32,006 nucleotides of DNA, from positions 1 to 32,006 of the forward strand of contig KQ959440.1 in the NCBI GenBank assembly GCA_001552765.1, written 5' to 3'. Source of the DNA: Bacteroidales bacterium KA00344 (lineage in GTDB: Bacteria > Bacteroidota > Bacteroidia > Bacteroidales > Bacteroidaceae). The notes beneath the pieces were generated by a model. That model was given only the letters and a program-made list of their open reading frames with translations. It did no database searches and had not been told where the DNA came from. A program made the position numbers and the translations under genes. Positions 1 to 8,530 of the stretch are shown here, one piece after another. Numbering within the stretch: the first letter of the stretch is position 1; every line of letters starts with the position of its first letter.

Positions 1-43
1 TAGAGCGAAGAATGAGGAGTGAAGAACGTAGAATATAAATTAA

Positions 44-99
44 ACGTGAGTTCGACGAATTCACGTTAAAATAAGGCGGAACATCTTTTGTGTTCCGCC
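44..99 (-). terminator. Terminator downstream of recQ, with a second hairpin
   Basis: Arms 75-83 and 91-99 (GGCGGAACA / TGTTCCGCC) form a perfect 9-bp stem with a 7-nt loop. Read on the minus strand it lies about 45 nt after the recQ stop and is followed by TTATTTTAA, as expected for an intrinsic terminator. Immediately beyond, 46-70 can form a second hairpin (AACGTGA / TCACGTT, one mismatch, then TTC/GAA). The second hairpin could be part of the terminator or a small repeat. Confidence 0.75.
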
Positions 100-145
100 C
101 AACAAGTTCTTGAGAGAGTCTTCACTGACTCGACATGCCTGACTC

Positions 146-2374
146 TTAGTTTCCTTCCTCCGACATGAACTTGATGAAGACCAATTGAGCCTTTTCTTCA
201 GCCGTGAGCCCGTCTTCGTCATCATAAATATCAACCTCGTCGATAGCTTCGTCTATATCGGCACTCTCGCTGTTGCGGAAATACTCATAAATATCGGCGA
301 CCTCGTCAGGGTCGATAATTTCATCATTATCTATATAATAACTGACATCCACCTTCATGCCGCTGTTCACTATCGATTCTATCTCATCCAACAGTTCTCC
401 GAAAGTGCAGCCTTGTGAATTTGCTATTTCGTCTAAAGGAAGTCGTTTGTCAAGAAGTTCAATAATCTTGAGTTTCTTCTGCGATTTGTTTGGCAAACTG
501 ATGACGCGTGTCATATCTGTGCGTTCGATGTCGTTTTCCTCGCAATACCGCTTGATAAGAGCAATGAATTCGGCACCGAACTTCTTGGCCTTCCCCAGTC
601 CTATGCCCTGTATCTGCAACAGTTCGTCCATACTGACAGGATAGTTGGTTGCCATAAGTGTGATGGAAATATCCTGGAAAATAACGTATGGGGGCAGATT
701 GTGTTTACGAGCCACATCCTTGCGGAGGGCTTTCAACAACTTGTATAGCCTGTCATCCAAAGCACCGGCACTTCCTCCGACACAATCTTCCAATTCATCA
801 AATTGCTTATCGAGCACCACCGAGAACGGCTGGGGGGTCTTGATGAAGTTTCTGCCTTTGGGGGTGAGTTTCAAGAAACCGTAGTTTTCCACATCCTTAT
901 AAATGTAATGCGATAGCATCGCCTGCCGGATAACAGGATTCCATATTGTAGGACACTGTTCGTTTATCTCCTTCCCGTTACCAAACTCCGACAATTCGTC
1001 ATGCCCATGACGCACGATGTTGTCAGTAGCACGACCTCTCACGAAATCAATGATATAGGGTTGATCAAAGTCTTCCTTCACTGCCTTGATGGCCTTAAGT
1101 ACCACCGAGAGTGCCTCCTCGGCATCTTTGTGCTTGTGTTGGTGCTTGCAGTTGTCACAACTTCCGCAATTCTTCTGAAGATATTCTTCTCCAAAGTAGT
1201 GAAGCAGAAATTTTCTACGACATACCGAAGTCTCCGCATAAGCCTTAGTCTCCTCCAGTAGCTGGCGTCCTATCTCCTTTTCGGCTTCCCCCTTGTTATC
1301 CGTAAACTTCTCAAGTTTCTTCAAATCCTTTGGGGAATAAAAGGCTATACACCGCCCTTCGCCACCGTCACGCCCCGCGCGCCCGGTCTCTTGATAATAA
1401 CCTTCAAGACTCTTGGGAATATCATAATGGATGACAAACCTCACATCGGGCTTGTCTATCCCCATACCAAAAGCAATGGTAGCCACGATGATGTCGATAT
1501 CCTCACGCAAAAAATCATCCTGAGTCTGGGTGCGCACTTCAGTGTCAAGGCCTGCATGATAAGGTGCAGCCTTGAAACCGTTGATCTGAAGTTTTTGGGA
1601 AAGTTCTTCCACCTTCTTACGCGAGAGACAATAAATTATGCCGCTCTTATCCTCGTGCCTTTTCAAAAATCGAATAATCTGACTATCGGCATCCTCCTCA
1701 CTCACCTTCGGTCGCACTTCATAATACAAGTTGGGGCGGTTGAATGAGCTTTTGAAATCGCGCGCATCCACAATGCCCAGACTTTTCTTAATATCCGAAC
1801 GCACTTTATCGGTCGCCGTCGCCGTCAAAGCTATAATGGGCGCACGCTTTTCCTTGCGAGAGGACGCTATCGTGTCTATTGTGGGTCGTATATTCCTGTA
1901 TTCCGGACGGAAATCATGCCCCCATTCCGAAATACAATGCGCCTCGTCAATAGCATAAAACGATATTTTAAAAGATTGGAAGAAATCAAGATTGTCCGAT
2001 TTGTTGAGTGACTCCGGAGCTACATACAGCAACTTCGTCTTACCGGAATGCACATCTTCCACTACCTGTGTAATCGCCTGCTTGTTGAGCGATGAATTCA
2101 AGAAATGAGCCACCCCACTTTCCTCAGTCAGTCCGTTGACCACATCCACCTGATTCTTCATCAATGCAATCAGGGGAGAAATGACAATAGCAGTTCCCTC
2201 CATGAGAAGCGACGGCAACTGGTAACACAAGCTTTTGCCTCCACCCGTAGGCATCAGCACGAAAGCATCGTTTCCATTCATCAAATTCCGGACAATTGCC
2301 TCCTGATCGCCTTTGAACGAGTCAAAGCCGAAATACTGTTTCAAGCGTAGTGTTAGATTTTCTTCCTTCATCAT
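146..2374 (-). CDS. recQ: ATP-dependent DNA helicase RecQ
   Basis: This is a 3'-5' superfamily 2 DNA helicase for recombination and replication-fork repair in the cytoplasm. Visible motifs are Walker A TGGGKS (residues 43-48), the DEAH box (143-146) followed by the RecQ-type aromatic-rich loop, TATAT motif III (about 184-188) and motif VI QETGRAGRDG (328-337). Zinc-binding cysteines are at 385, 403, 406 and 409, then a winged-helix region and an HRDC domain (about 540-612). A further C-terminal segment of about 120 residues ends in a very acidic tail. At 742 residues it is longer than the Escherichia coli protein because of this tail. The start has a perfect AAGGAGGT ribosome-binding sequence 8 nt upstream. 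It is the last gene of clpP-clpX-recQ, 50 nt after clpX. Confidence 0.96.
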   Translation of the reverse strand: MMKEENLTLRLKQYFGFDSFKGDQEAIVRNLMNGNDAFVLMPTGGGKSLCYQLPSLLMEGTAIVISPLIALMKNQVDVVNGLTEESGVAHFLNSSLNKQAITQVVEDVHSGKTKLLYVAPESLNKSDNLDFFQSFKISFYAIDEAHCISEWGHDFRPEYRNIRPTIDTIASSRKEKRAPIIALTATATDKVRSDIKKSLGIVDARDFKSSFNRPNLYYEVRPKVSEEDADSQIIRFLKRHEDKSGIIYCLSRKKVEELSQKLQINGFKAAPYHAGLDTEVRTQTQDDFLREDIDIIVATIAFGMGIDKPDVRFVIHYDIPKSLEGYYQETGRAGRDGGEGRCIAFYSPKDLKKLEKFTDNKGEAEKEIGRQLLEETKAYAETSVCRRKFLLHYFGEEYLQKNCGSCDNCKHQHKHKDAEEALSVVLKAIKAVKEDFDQPYIIDFVRGRATDNIVRHGHDELSEFGNGKEINEQCPTIWNPVIRQAMLSHYIYKDVENYGFLKLTPKGRNFIKTPQPFSVVLDKQFDELEDCVGGSAGALDDRLYKLLKALRKDVARKHNLPPYVIFQDISITLMATNYPVSMDELLQIQGIGLGKAKKFGAEFIALIKRYCEENDIERTDMTRVISLPNKSQKKLKIIELLDKRLPLDEIANSQGCTFGELLDEIESIVNSGMKVDVSYYIDNDEIIDPDEVADIYEYFRNSESADIDEAIDEVDIYDDEDGLTAEEKAQLVFIKFMSEEGN

Positions 2375-2382
2375 AGAATCAG

Positions 2383-2390
2383 ACCTCCTT
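2383..2390 (-). promoter_or_regulatory. Consensus Shine-Dalgarno sequence of recQ
   Basis: The minus strand reads AAGGAGGT, fully complementary to the usual 16S rRNA tail, 8 nt before the recQ ATG at 2374. Bacteroidota rarely use Shine-Dalgarno sequences, and no comparable match was noticed at the other starts in this window. It supports the first of the two adjacent ATG codons. Confidence 0.7.
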
Positions 2391-2424
2391 AAGCCACAGT
2401 TTCTTCCATGGCTTCAATATAGTG

Positions 2425-3669
2425 TTATGCAGATTCGAGCTTCTGAATATGTGCTTTGTCAAGTTGTGTCTTGGCATAATCAAGCGTCACCTCAAACTTC
2501 TTGATACGACGCGAAGGCACATCATACATTGCATCCATAATCACAGATTCCACTATGGAACGCAGTCCTCGTGCGCCAAGTTTGTATTCCACAGCCTTAT
2601 CTACCATAAAGTCTAAGGCCTCTTCAGTAAAAGTGAGCGTGATATGATCCATGGCAAACAGTTTCACAAACTGCTTGACAATGGAGTTTTTAGGCTCCAC
2701 CAAGATGCGACGCAATGCCTTTCGGTCGAGCGGATTCAGGTAGGTCAGCACCGGCAAACGTCCGATAAGTTCAGGTATCAGGCCAAACGACTTCAAATCC
2801 TGAGGCAGTATATACTTCATCAAGTCACCCTTGTCTATGTTCCGCGTGTTCTGCACCGAACTATAGCCCACCACATGAGTGTTGAGTCTCTGAGCTATCT
2901 TGCGTTCTATACCATCAAAGGCTCCACCACATATAAAAAGGATGTTCTTGGTATTGACATGAATGTAGTCTTGATCCGGATGCTTCCGCCCGCCCTTAGG
3001 TGGCACATTCACCATCGTGCCTTCAAGGAGCTTCAGCAATCCTTGCTGCACTCCTTCTCCACTCACATCCCGTGTGATGCTGGGGTTGTCGCTCTTCCGT
3101 GCAATCTTGTCTATCTCATCGATAAACACAATACCGCGTTCTGCCGCTGCCACATCATAGTTGGCCACCTGCAGCAAACGACTCAATATACTCTCCACAT
3201 CCTCACCCACATAGCCAGCCTCTGTAAACACGGTAGCATCTACTATGGTGAAAGGAACATCGAGCAGTGTAGCAATGGTACGCGCCAACAGGGTTTTTCC
3301 CGTCCCCGTCGAGCCAACCATGATAATATTACTCTTCTCTATCTGCACGCCATCTTCATCATCCGGTTGCAGCAGACGCTTGTAATGGTTGTACACCGCC
3401 ACTGCCAGATAACGTTTTGCCTCGTCCTGACCGATGATGTATTCGTCCAAATAGGCTTTGATTTCCTTTGGTTTGGGAATCTTCTTTCCGGGCTTATAGC
3501 ACTTGTCGTCTGCAGACTTTTCAACCTCTTCCTCTAACATTCCACTTTGCTGCACAATGTTATAAGCTTGTGCAGCACAACTCTCACAAATATAGCCGTT
3601 AAGTCCGGTAATAAGGAGCCCTACCTCATCTTCGCTTCTTCCACAAAAACTGCAAACTTTCTTCGCCAT
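2425..3669 (-). CDS. clpX: ClpX, ATPase subunit of the ClpXP protease
   Basis: This AAA+ unfoldase recognises substrates and feeds them into ClpP. The N-terminal zinc-binding domain has cysteines 6, 9, 28 and 31. Next come Walker A GSTGTGKT (119-126), the GYVG pore loop (152-155), Walker B VFIDEID (181-187), the RKH loop (228-230) and the sensor-2 GARGLR segment. At the place of the IGF loop that docks onto ClpP, this protein has VGY (about 267-269); from memory this is also seen in other Bacteroidota ClpX. The 414-residue length is normal. The gene begins 11 nt after the clpP stop, so the two are almost certainly cotranscribed, with recQ following. Confidence 0.97.
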   Translation of the reverse strand: MAKKVCSFCGRSEDEVGLLITGLNGYICESCAAQAYNIVQQSGMLEEEVEKSADDKCYKPGKKIPKPKEIKAYLDEYIIGQDEAKRYLAVAVYNHYKRLLQPDDEDGVQIEKSNIIMVGSTGTGKTLLARTIATLLDVPFTIVDATVFTEAGYVGEDVESILSRLLQVANYDVAAAERGIVFIDEIDKIARKSDNPSITRDVSGEGVQQGLLKLLEGTMVNVPPKGGRKHPDQDYIHVNTKNILFICGGAFDGIERKIAQRLNTHVVGYSSVQNTRNIDKGDLMKYILPQDLKSFGLIPELIGRLPVLTYLNPLDRKALRRILVEPKNSIVKQFVKLFAMDHITLTFTEEALDFMVDKAVEYKLGARGLRSIVESVIMDAMYDVPSRRIKKFEVTLDYAKTQLDKAHIQKLESA

Positions 3670-3680
3670 TTTCTGCTTCC

Positions 3681-4358
3681 TTATTTCTTTCGTACCAACA
3701 CTGCATCAATCATGCCATACTCCTTGGCTTCTTCCGCGTTCATCCAATAGTTACGGTCGCTGTCTTTCCAAACCTTGTCATACGACTGATGCGAATGATT
3801 GGAAATAATGGTATAGAGTTCTTTCTTGAACTTCAGAATCTCACGGGCTTCAATCTCTATATCCGAAGCCTGACCCTGCACACCACCCAATGGCTGATGT
3901 ATCATCACACGGGCATGAGGCAATGCCGAACGCTTACCCTCCTGACCGGAAACAAGCAACACGGCAGCCATCGAAGCGGCCATACCTGTACAGATTGTGG
4001 CCACATTGCTCGAAATGAACTGCATGGTATCATAGATTCCCAGCCCGGCTGTCACACTTCCGCCGGGACTGTTGATATAAATAGAGATATCCTTGCCATT
4101 ATCCACTGAATCGAGATAAAGCAACTGAGCCTGCAATGTGTTAGCCGTATAGTCGTCTATCTCTGTGCCGAGAAAGATGATGCGATCCATCATCAGACGC
4201 GAAAACACATCCATCTGCGTCACATTAAGCTGACGTTCCTCAAGAATATATGGATTGAGATAACGGGCTTGTGCCTTCACTACATCGTCCAGCACCATAC
4301 CGCTCATTCCCAAATGTCCTGTCGCATAATTTCTAAAATCCTTATTCATAACTTTCAT
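3681..4358 (-). CDS. clpP: ClpP, proteolytic subunit of Clp protease
   Basis: This is the serine peptidase that forms the double-ring chamber of ClpXP in the cytoplasm. The catalytic triad is visible as Ser129 (in AASMA), His154 (in MIHQP) and probably Asp199 (in WKDSD). The glycine-rich INSPGGSV segment at 96-102 is typical. The 225-residue length fits the family. Two starts are possible: ATG at 4358, used here, or ATG at 4349, three codons later. Both leave the fold intact, and any propeptide would be very short. It is the first gene of clpP-clpX-recQ, and a TAnnTTTG box lies upstream at 4409-4416. Confidence 0.97.
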   Translation of the reverse strand: MKVMNKDFRNYATGHLGMSGMVLDDVVKAQARYLNPYILEERQLNVTQMDVFSRLMMDRIIFLGTEIDDYTANTLQAQLLYLDSVDNGKDISIYINSPGGSVTAGLGIYDTMQFISSNVATICTGMAASMAAVLLVSGQEGKRSALPHARVMIHQPLGGVQGQASDIEIEAREILKFKKELYTIISNHSHQSYDKVWKDSDRNYWMNAEEAKEYGMIDAVLVRKK

Positions 4359-4408
4359 TTATCATTGAAATAAAAAAGATTATCGTCCTTTTTATCATAT
4401 TAGTAACA

Positions 4409-4416
4409 CAAAGATA
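4409..4416 (-). promoter_or_regulatory. Candidate -7 box for clpP-clpX-recQ
   Basis: The minus strand reads TATCTTTG, a full match to the Bacteroidota -7 consensus TAnnTTTG, 50 nt before the clpP start. No clear -33 element is seen. It lies in the 352-nt gap between tig and clpP (4359-4710). Apart from this box and the tig terminator, the gap is AT-rich with no credible gene. Confidence 0.6.
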
Positions 4417-4654
4417 CTAAAAAAAGTCGATAACCTCCTGATTAGGGAGATTATTTTTTAAAAATATAGGCTATTTTGAAAGTTTGGCAAATACAGAAAT
4501 GTCCGATTGGAGATACAGTATAAAAACAGTGCCTCAACCTCCGCGACCTGTCTTCTTTTCGCACAGACAACGCATACAGAGAAGCCCTTGTTTACCCCAT
4601 ATCATCTTTTGCATGGAAAACTAACCGCCCTACCAATCCTTTCCTATATAACCC

Positions 4655-4692
4655 AAAAGGGGGAGCCAGAACACTCGTCTTGGCTCCCCCTG
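4655..4692 (-). terminator. Intrinsic terminator of tig
   Basis: Arms 4659-4668 (GGGGGAGCCA) and 4681-4690 (TGGCTCCCCC) form a perfect 10-bp GC-rich stem with a 12-nt loop. On the minus strand it is followed by TTTT and starts about 20 nt after the tig stop. This implies that tig is transcribed separately from clpP. Confidence 0.88.
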
Positions 4693-4710
4693 TTTGCTAT
4701 TCTGATGAGG

Positions 4711-6066
4711 TTACGCCTCCATCAGCTTGTTGAATTCGTCCAAAGAAACATTCTTCTTGTTCAACTTTACGATGGCCTTAACGGCATCCACCAGCTTCGT
4801 GTCAATGGCACGATCGACGAAGTTCTGCACGCTTTCCTGCTTTTTCAGCAGCTCGTCAGCGTAGTTGTCTACATATTCGTCCGGAACATTGTTCATACCG
4901 TATTGTGCGAATTGAGCACGTGCCATCTCACGAGCAGCCTGCTTCACATCTTTGTCTTCGATCTTGATACCGGCCTGTTCCACCATTTTGCTGCGGATAA
5001 GGCTCCAAGTCAATTCCTTGATGCTGGGCTCATAGTTCTTATCGAAGAATTCCTGATCCTTGTCCGGGTTATTCTTCTTCATGATGCGTTTCAGAAGGGC
5101 GTCCGGGTAGGTCAGTTCACCAACCTTGTTTTCTGCATACTTGCGCAAATCGAGCAAGAACTTGTAATTGCTGTCATTGGCCAGCTGAGCCTTCAAACCT
5201 TCTGCTATCTTGGCACGAAACTCTTTCTCGTCCTTCACAGCATCCTTACCAAAGGTCTGGTCAAACAATTCCTGATCCACCGCATGGTTTTGGAAACGCT
5301 GAATTTCCGTAATCTGATAACTGAAATCTCCGGAATGCTCGGCTATCTCCTCCTTTTTAATCTTCAGCAACGAAGAAACCTCTGTATCGCTCTCAGGATA
5401 TGCCTTGCGGGGGTTAAAGGTGATAATATCGCCACTCTTGGCTCCATCAAACAGTTTCTTCTGGTCGTCAGCCTTGATATAGTTAGGCATGATGATGGCA
5501 GCCTCAACGGTCAAACCGTCTTCTTTGGTATTACCCTTCTCGTCGAGCTCTCGCAAGTCACCCTTCAGCATATCACCTTCCTGATATTCCTCCACCGTCT
5601 CATATTTTCCCATACGAGAGGCAAACATATCAACCTGACGGTCTATCAACGCGTCGTCGACATCTATTTCATAGAAATCCACCTTGTCCTTAGCAGTGAG
5701 TTTAACATCAAACTCCGGTGCAACAGCAATGTCAAACATGAAGGTATATGGTGCAGGTTTTTCCAATTCCTGGGGTTCTTGCTTCTCCGAAGCCAACGGC
5801 TCACCGAGCATTTGGATTTTATTGTCAGTAATATACTTCTGTATCTCGTTGCCAACCAACTTATTGATGGCATCCATCTTGACAGACATTCCAAACTGGC
5901 GCTTAATCATTCCCATAGGAACCTGACCGGGACGGAAGCCGGGCACATTAGCCTTTTTGCGATAGTCTTTCAATGTCTTCTCGACATCATTCTTGTAATC
6001 ATCTTCTTCGACAGTGATGGTCAACAAAGCATTGATCTTGTCGGGATTTTCAAATGAAACTTTCAT
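4711..6066 (-). CDS. tig: Trigger factor, ribosome-associated chaperone
   Basis: Trigger factor binds near the ribosome exit tunnel and holds nascent chains. The N-terminal ribosome-binding domain shows the signature GFRPGQVP at about residues 43-50. A central region (about 150-250) sits where the peptidyl-prolyl isomerase domain occurs. The charged helical C-terminal part (about 260-430) would form the chaperone arms. At 451 residues it is of usual size. It lies directly upstream of clpP-clpX, a widespread arrangement linking folding and degradation, but it has its own terminator. A TAnnTTTG box 59 nt upstream is the likely promoter. The central domain looks divergent, so isomerase activity is uncertain. 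Confidence 0.94.
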   Translation of the reverse strand: MKVSFENPDKINALLTITVEEDDYKNDVEKTLKDYRKKANVPGFRPGQVPMGMIKRQFGMSVKMDAINKLVGNEIQKYITDNKIQMLGEPLASEKQEPQELEKPAPYTFMFDIAVAPEFDVKLTAKDKVDFYEIDVDDALIDRQVDMFASRMGKYETVEEYQEGDMLKGDLRELDEKGNTKEDGLTVEAAIIMPNYIKADDQKKLFDGAKSGDIITFNPRKAYPESDTEVSSLLKIKKEEIAEHSGDFSYQITEIQRFQNHAVDQELFDQTFGKDAVKDEKEFRAKIAEGLKAQLANDSNYKFLLDLRKYAENKVGELTYPDALLKRIMKKNNPDKDQEFFDKNYEPSIKELTWSLIRSKMVEQAGIKIEDKDVKQAAREMARAQFAQYGMNNVPDEYVDNYADELLKKQESVQNFVDRAIDTKLVDAVKAIVKLNKKNVSLDEFNKLMEA

Positions 6067-6125
6067 CTCTTCTTTTATATTTATAATTTTAATTTATCCA
6101 AAGGGGAATATGCAATTTTGAAGCG

Positions 6126-6133
6126 CAAAATTA
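6126..6133 (-). promoter_or_regulatory. Candidate -7 box for tig
   Basis: The minus strand reads TAATTTTG, matching TAnnTTTG, 59 nt before the tig start in an AT-rich gap. No convincing -33 element is seen. Confidence 0.5.
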
Positions 6134-6244
6134 CTCATAATTAACGAATATACCTAATATATAAAACAAAAATTTGTTTTTTTAACCATGCGCCCTTATT
6201 GGAGACTTATGCACATCATCGGGAAAACGGGCATGCTCGCCCCC

Positions 6245-7051
6245 TCATTCCTCAACATCAGCCTTTCCCATCTCCTCCGCAAAGCGTCGGTCTTCTTCGT
6301 TCGACTGAAACTTTCTATATACAAAGTTTTCACTCAAATAGTTTTTGCGTACTATCTTGTTGGTCGCCAGTTCTTCCGGCTTTCCCTGAAACAGAATACG
6401 ACCCTCGAAAAGCAGGTAGGCACGGTCGGTCACCGACAGCGTCTCCTGCACGTTGTGGTCGGTGATCAGAATACCGATATTGCGATATTTCAGTCGCCAC
6501 ACAATGTGCTGTATGTCCTCCACGGCAATAGGGTCTACCCCCGCGAAGGGCTCATCGAGCATGATAAATTTAGGATCAATGGCCAGACAGCGCGCTATCT
6601 CCGTGCGGCGGCGCTCTCCTCCCGAAAGGCGGTCTCCCTTATTCTTACGCACCTTGTTAAGACGGAATTCGTTTATCAGACTTTCCAACTTTGCCAACTG
6701 TTGCTCATGGGTGAGCTTCGTCATCTCCAGCACGGCCATGATATTGTCTTCCACGCTCAACTTCCTGAACACACTGGCCTCCTGAGGCAAATAGCCGAGC
6801 CCCGCACGCGCACGCCTATACACAGGATAGTCGGTTATCTCCTTATCATCTACATATACATGGCCCTCATTGGGCACAACAAGCCCCGTAGTCATGTAGA
6901 ACGATGTTGTTTTCCCAGCTCCGTTAGGGCCGAGGAGTCCAACGATCTCTCCCTGACGAACGCTGATGCTCACGCCGTCGGCCACCGTTCGGTCACCATA
7001 ACGTTTGACAAGTCCCTCTGTACGGAGGGTAGAAAGTTTTTCAGATTCCAT
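6245..7051 (-). CDS. lptB: LptB, ATPase of the lipopolysaccharide export system
   Basis: This ABC ATPase powers LptFG extraction of lipopolysaccharide from the inner membrane and its export across the periplasm. Numbering from the ATG at 7051 gives Walker A GPNGAGKT (41-48), Q-loop Q90, signature LSGGE (142-146), Walker B FIMLDEP (about 162-168) and switch His199. The order and the segment around LSGGERRR are typical of LptB. The frame extends upstream to a TTG at 7075, but that codon lies inside a perfect -7 promoter box, so the ATG is preferred (268 residues). No other lpt gene is in the window, which is usual because lptFG is often unlinked. Confidence 0.93.
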   Translation of the reverse strand: MESEKLSTLRTEGLVKRYGDRTVADGVSISVRQGEIVGLLGPNGAGKTTSFYMTTGLVVPNEGHVYVDDKEITDYPVYRRARAGLGYLPQEASVFRKLSVEDNIMAVLEMTKLTHEQQLAKLESLINEFRLNKVRKNKGDRLSGGERRRTEIARCLAIDPKFIMLDEPFAGVDPIAVEDIQHIVWRLKYRNIGILITDHNVQETLSVTDRAYLLFEGRILFQGKPEELATNKIVRKNYLSENFVYRKFQSNEEDRRFAEEMGKADVEE

Positions 7052-7072
7052 CTTGACGAATGATTTTGCTTG

Positions 7073-7080
7073 CAAAGGTA
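7073..7080 (-). promoter_or_regulatory. Candidate -7 box for lptB
   Basis: The minus strand reads TACCTTTG, a full TAnnTTTG match, 21 nt before the ATG at 7051. Transcription would start about 15 nt before that ATG. This rules out the upstream TTG codon, which overlaps the box. Confidence 0.65.
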
Positions 7081-7179
7081 CAAAAATACATATAAAAAAG
7101 AGAACACACCTATAAAAGACAAGGATTAGCCCACTGCTATTCCCCCATCCTACATGATCGTTCAGAAGCAGCCGGAGTC

Positions 7180-7722
7180 TTATTCCACTTCCCGCAACTC
7201 TCCCGTGTACGAGTCTATCATAAACCCTCGCACAACAACCTGCTGCGGCATCAACGGATGGTGCTGAATGGCGGCGACGGTGCGTCGCACATCCTCTTCC
7301 GTATCCTCAAAGCCACTGAGATAACTTTCAAGGTCCACATGTTCGGCCGCCTCAGCCAAGGCTTCGTCGCTAACACCCCTGAGTTTCATGAGGTCTATGA
7401 AGTGCTGAGCTTCCAAGTGGCAGAGCCCACAATCGGAGTGGTGCACCACCATCATCTCCTCGCAACCCAGCTCATAAACAGCCACCAGCAGCGAACGGAT
7501 TACCGAGTCGTAGGGCGACAGCATCGTTCCGCCGGCAACCTTGATAAACTTCGCATCCCCGTTTCTCAGGCCCATAGCCTGCGGCAACAGTTCGGTCAGT
7601 CGGGTGTCCATGCAGCTGAGCACAACCAACTTTCTTGTTGGCTGTCCCGACGTGGCATACTTCTCGTAGCTTTTCTCTGCCACAAACCGGGCATTGTATT
7701 TCAAAATGTCATCTATCATCAT
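7180..7722 (-). CDS. Beta-class carbonic anhydrase
   Basis: This enzyme interconverts carbon dioxide and bicarbonate. The zinc site is visible as Cys37 in SCMDTR, His95 and Cys98 in HHSDCG, with the Asp39-Arg41 dyad that gates the active site. At 180 residues it is in the short bacterial beta-carbonic anhydrase group. There is no signal peptide, so it should be cytoplasmic. It is flanked by lptB downstream and a long intergenic region upstream and looks monocistronic. Its leader contains five tandem heptamers (7753-7787) between a candidate -7 box (7803-7810) and the start. The second Met could also serve as the start. Confidence 0.92.
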   Translation of the reverse strand: MMIDDILKYNARFVAEKSYEKYATSGQPTRKLVVLSCMDTRLTELLPQAMGLRNGDAKFIKVAGGTMLSPYDSVIRSLLVAVYELGCEEMMVVHHSDCGLCHLEAQHFIDLMKLRGVSDEALAEAAEHVDLESYLSGFEDTEEDVRRTVAAIQHHPLMPQQVVVRGFMIDSYTGELREVE

Positions 7723-7752
7723 AGTATGTATTGTTTGCCAAATGAATAATTG

Positions 7753-7787
7753 TGAATTATGAATTATGAATTATGAATTATGAATTG
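7753..7787. repeat. Tandem heptamer TGAATTA, about five copies
   Basis: Units begin at 7753, 7760, 7767, 7774 and 7781, the last ending in G. The array lies about 30 nt upstream of the carbonic anhydrase start and just downstream of its candidate -7 box, so it is probably in the 5' untranslated region. Confidence 0.9.
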
Positions 7788-7802
7788 TAAAAAAATCTCT
7801 TC

Positions 7803-7810
7803 CAAAGGTA
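7803..7810 (-). promoter_or_regulatory. Candidate -7 box for carbonic anhydrase
   Basis: The minus strand reads TACCTTTG, matching TAnnTTTG, 80 nt before the start at 7722. No good -33 match was found. Confidence 0.5.
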
Positions 7811-8012
7811 TAAATATTTTCGATAAGGAGTCTATCTGCAAACTATATTTAACACGAAAAGCAAGATATTTTTTGACGAGAGCACCCTGCTGCCATATTG
7901 CAACAACTAAAATAATTATTGGCTCGTCGTCGCAAATCTATTCTCAACAACAGATATACCGTAGAAATCATAAGACAGAAAACATTGACATTTTTCCTGA
8001 CAAACACCCCTC

Positions 8013-8370
8013 TAAATTTTGCGTATTTGAAAATAAAAACAAATCGGTTTGAAATTCGCGAAAATTAGAGAAATTCGCAGTTTGCTGACAATCAACCATT
8101 TAACAATTCTAACCTTACAACAACATTTTATTCGCCTGCGATTACATATCAAACAGCTCTGCGGTTAAGCCTTAATCACAGTGCGAGAAAGGCTCGTTCG
8201 CACCACCTTTAAACCCGATACGCAGTGCCATAAGATAGTAACCGCATCGGGCTTGCTCTTTTTTACTCTTCAAAGCTGGAATTATCCACCCAAAAATGAC
8301 ATTTTCTTTTCCAGAAGCTTCGAAAAAAATTGTCCGAAAACGGTAATTATATTTTATAAAATGTAGAATG
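8013..8370. repeat. Dispersed non-coding element, copy A
   Basis: Landmarks here recur in the same order near 28008-28365 at a constant offset of 19995. They are gcgtattt (8021), aaattcgc (8052), ctgacaatca (8085), the start of a 22-bp array (8155) and a ggtaa...atattttA.aaa segment (8342-8360). Similarity between landmarks is patchy. It fills most of the 808-nt gap between carbonic anhydrase and mlaE (7723-8530), which has no convincing gene. Boundaries are approximate. Confidence 0.75.
8155..8242. repeat. Four degenerate 22-bp units, copy A
   Basis: Units are 8155-8176, 8177-8198, 8199-8220 and 8221-8242, with a partial fifth from 8243. Most units begin CGCA or CACA and are A-rich in the middle, often with AAGGC or a variant. 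The spacing is exactly 22 bp although the sequences have diverged. Adjacent units have no unique spacers between them, so this is not a CRISPR. Confidence 0.7.
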
Positions 8371-8499
8371 AAGAGAGCAAAATGAAGAATGGAGGGGAGA
8401 TTGTCTGTTAACTTTTTGAATAGCAGCAAAAATAGAGGATATAAGCGTAATAAAACATAAAAACTGCAAACAGAATAGCGTTTTCAATAGGAATTTAGT

Positions 8500-8507
8500 T
8501 ACTTTTG
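8500..8507 (+). promoter_or_regulatory. Candidate -7 box for mlaE
   Basis: TACTTTTG matches TAnnTTTG and lies 23 nt before the mlaE ATG at 8531, giving a short leader. No clear -33 element is seen. Confidence 0.6.
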
Positions 8508-8530
8508 CACCAACTAATCATGAGCATGAT

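Noticed and set aside
2644..3537. Open frame of 297 codons on the plus strand opposite clpX
   Set aside because: It is antisense to a well-conserved gene, rich in His, Cys and Gln without any family resemblance, and has no promoter or ribosome-binding evidence.
4507..6057. Open frame of 516 codons on the plus strand opposite trigger factor
   Set aside because: It is antisense to a clear tig gene, has no recognisable domain and a composition typical of a shadow frame.
8155..8258. Possible CRISPR array
   Set aside because: Units abut with no unique spacers, are strongly degenerate, and no cas gene is present.
8172..8429. Short open frames on both strands within the dispersed element
   Set aside because: They overlap the 22-bp array and show no protein-like pattern; copy B has no equivalent frame of similar length.
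8492..8499. AATTTAGT upstream of mlaE as a third copy of the ECF motif
   Set aside because: Only one block matches, the TTCGTAGTA partner is missing, and a normal TAnnTTTG box explains the promoter.
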